Assembly: GCA_018894105.1 (NCBI GenBank)
Contig: CM032131.1
Coordinates: 3,250,501-3,314,500, forward strand
DNA length: 64,000 nucleotides
Source: Jacaranda mimosifolia
Lineage: Eukaryota > Streptophyta > Magnoliopsida > Lamiales > Bignoniaceae
Direction of reading: 5' to 3'
Below, in pieces: positions 62,527 to 64,000 of the stretch. The translations under genes and the position numbers were made by a program. Within the stretch, counting starts at the first letter, position 1. Each line of letters opens with the position of its first letter. The notes under the pieces were generated by a model. The model searched no databases and had not been told where the DNA came from. It saw only the letters and a list, made by a program, of their open reading frames with translations.

Positions 62527-64000
62527 TGTAACACCCTTACCATTGGGCACAAAAATTTCACTAGATTTTGATAATTACGAATTGAACTAGAATATTAAGA
62601 TTTAGAAACAACAACAACAATAAGAACAACAACAACAACAACAATAATTCCAACAAAGTCGATATGGACCTTAGTAGATTATGTTCAAATAAATTAGGGC
62701 TGTGTGGTTATGGAAATTATAGGGATAAAATATTTATAAAATAAGGGCTTAAATTACAAGAATTGAAACTGTGAAGGGGCTAATGTGGGAAAGGAAGAAA
62801 GTTTAAGGGGTTAATTGAAGGTTTAGGGGTCAATGCAAGGCAATAATAAGTCAAGGGGCTCCAGTGAAAATTAAGAAAAAGGTTCTGGGGTCCATTTTGA
62901 AACTTTGGAAACTACAAATATATATAGCATTCCCCACCCCAACCAATTTCTTCAAATTCTCACATACAACCCTCTCTCGCCTAATCAGTGATTCCCCACT
63001 AGCAGTGAAAACCCAAATCCAACCTAACCATTAACTCATTTTCGTTACTATGATCATTCCTATACCAAAAACACCCAAAATTGACCTGTGAAACGACGGA
63101 CATTGGAGGCTAAAGCACAGCGGCGATTACATTGATTTTGGTGGCAAAAACTTAGGTTGAGCGATAGGTCTTAACGCGTTTAGGTCAAAGATTAATTTAG
63201 TAGCTTCAATTTTGCAATTTGACTATCAGCGGAGGAGAATTAAAGGTGGTGGCGCACGGCGGAATTGGTGCAGTGGGGTTTTTTTTAACAAATTGGTTGG
63301 CGAATCGATGGTGGAATCATAAATTGATAGAGGGATTTTGTCAAAGGCAACAAGGCGCGTTGAGTGGTGGTGGCGAAGCTCAGTTCCAGAGGCGGCACGC
63401 GACAAAGCTCTGGTGGACGAAGAACAACAACTTTCGATCGTCTTCGTGAGCGCATGTGTGGTGGTCTTGGATTATAAATAGGCTTCAGATTTAAGTAATT
63501 TGGTAAAAATCCTATTAAAATAATTAATTGTTGCCTAGTTGAACTCGGATGAATTATTGAGTTATATGCCATGTATTTTAATCTGATTAGATTGAGGTTT
63601 ATGTTCGGGTGTAAAAATTGGATGCAGTGATGGACCTGGATTGTTAAATTTGAACTTAATTAGTGTTAATTAAGCTAATTAGTGTAACTAAAATCCTAAC
63701 TTTATGTAACATTGTAAGGAGTAATTATTAAAAGAAAATATGAGAATTCCTACAGATAGACTAAATTACTAAACAAGGGCTTAGACTATCAAATTATGTA
63801 TTATTGGTATTGAGATAAAATAGCGACTCGGAATTGATGAACTCTTCGTTAATGGCATTTGGTGACAGTAGCATGTATAGGAAGATAAATATACGTTACT
63901 CACAAAATAAAACATATAATTGTTTGTACAAGTCAAATACAATAATTCTGGTAGATTGTGCTAGACAATCAAAAGAATCAAAATATTTTAGTATAAAAAT
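62527..64000 (+). repeat. 3' LTR of the Gypsy element, first 1474 bases
   Basis: It aligns throughout with 53119 onward, including GTCGATATGGACCTTAGTAG and TGATCATTCC. Open frames at 63219 and 63285 on opposite strands have only weak counterparts in the 5' LTR and are not called. Confidence 0.9.

Larger units (their letters stand above)
53119..64000 (+). mobile_element. Gypsy chromovirus-type retrotransposon, runs off the window
   Basis: 5' LTR 53119-56209, primer-binding site 56214, gag and pol to about 62505, polypurine tract 62514, and the first 1474 bases of the 3' LTR. Pol order (protease, RT, RNase H, integrase) is Gypsy; a chromodomain-like C-terminus (KVLWRNHNVKKATWERED) points to the Tekay/Del group of chromoviruses, which have long LTRs. 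The two LTRs differ at roughly one base in six by eye, with unlike microsatellites, so the insertion is old. It lies in the 3' flank of the CACTA element's second gene. Confidence 0.9.

Overview
The window looks like nuclear DNA of a eudicot plant. It is strongly AT-rich with many poly(A), (TA)n and (TG)n tracts, holds one intron-containing WRKY transcription-factor gene, and is otherwise mostly degenerate plant transposable elements: CACTA, hAT and Mutator-like DNA transposons, Copia and Gypsy LTR retrotransposons, and a tRNA-derived SINE. I see no bacterial-style operon, CRISPR array, rRNA gene or free-standing tRNA gene. The species cannot be named from this sequence.

Layout. 1-6480: right-hand part of a CACTA transposon with two broken transposase genes; a 458-bp hAT-type element sits inside it. 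6481-10477: no recognisable gene, with patches of GC-rich repeated words. 10478-18300: a Copia retrotransposon on the + strand (2.4-kb 5' LTR, PBS, broken gag and pol) without its 3' LTR. 18300-19538: LTR/PBS/gag fragment of a second Copia, cut off by the LTR of a Gypsy element on the - strand (19539-25369). 25370-26827: a short LTR tip, then a - strand Copia with a 136-bp LTR whose gag carries a SINE. 27781-28975: CACTA-like subterminal DNA.

28976-39520 is the only gene-bearing island. It contains a group IIc WRKY gene (WRKY50/51 type, WRKYGKK core) on the - strand at 30576-33690. The WRKY core exon and last exon join cleanly. The upstream joint appears to need a 33-nt microexon and a GC-AG intron.

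39531-43363 is a Mutator-like element with a 10-bp target duplication, split by a solo Gypsy LTR. 43631-44872 holds three stacked CACTA-like left termini. From 44872 a second large CACTA element runs to 53118. There, 75 bases after its second gene stops, a chromodomain-type Gypsy retrotransposon with LTRs of about 3.1 kb is inserted and continues past the window end.

The transposon genes are non-functional: many stops, lost protease and reverse-transcriptase residues, internal deletions. Several in-frame stops are TAG where the family usually has glutamine, as expected from C-to-T decay at methylated CHG sites. The layout is a nested transposon landscape around one regulatory gene. I found no convincing new multi-gene system. 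The most testable novelties are the WRKY splice structure, an LTR module shared between Gypsy families, and several rearrangement junctions.
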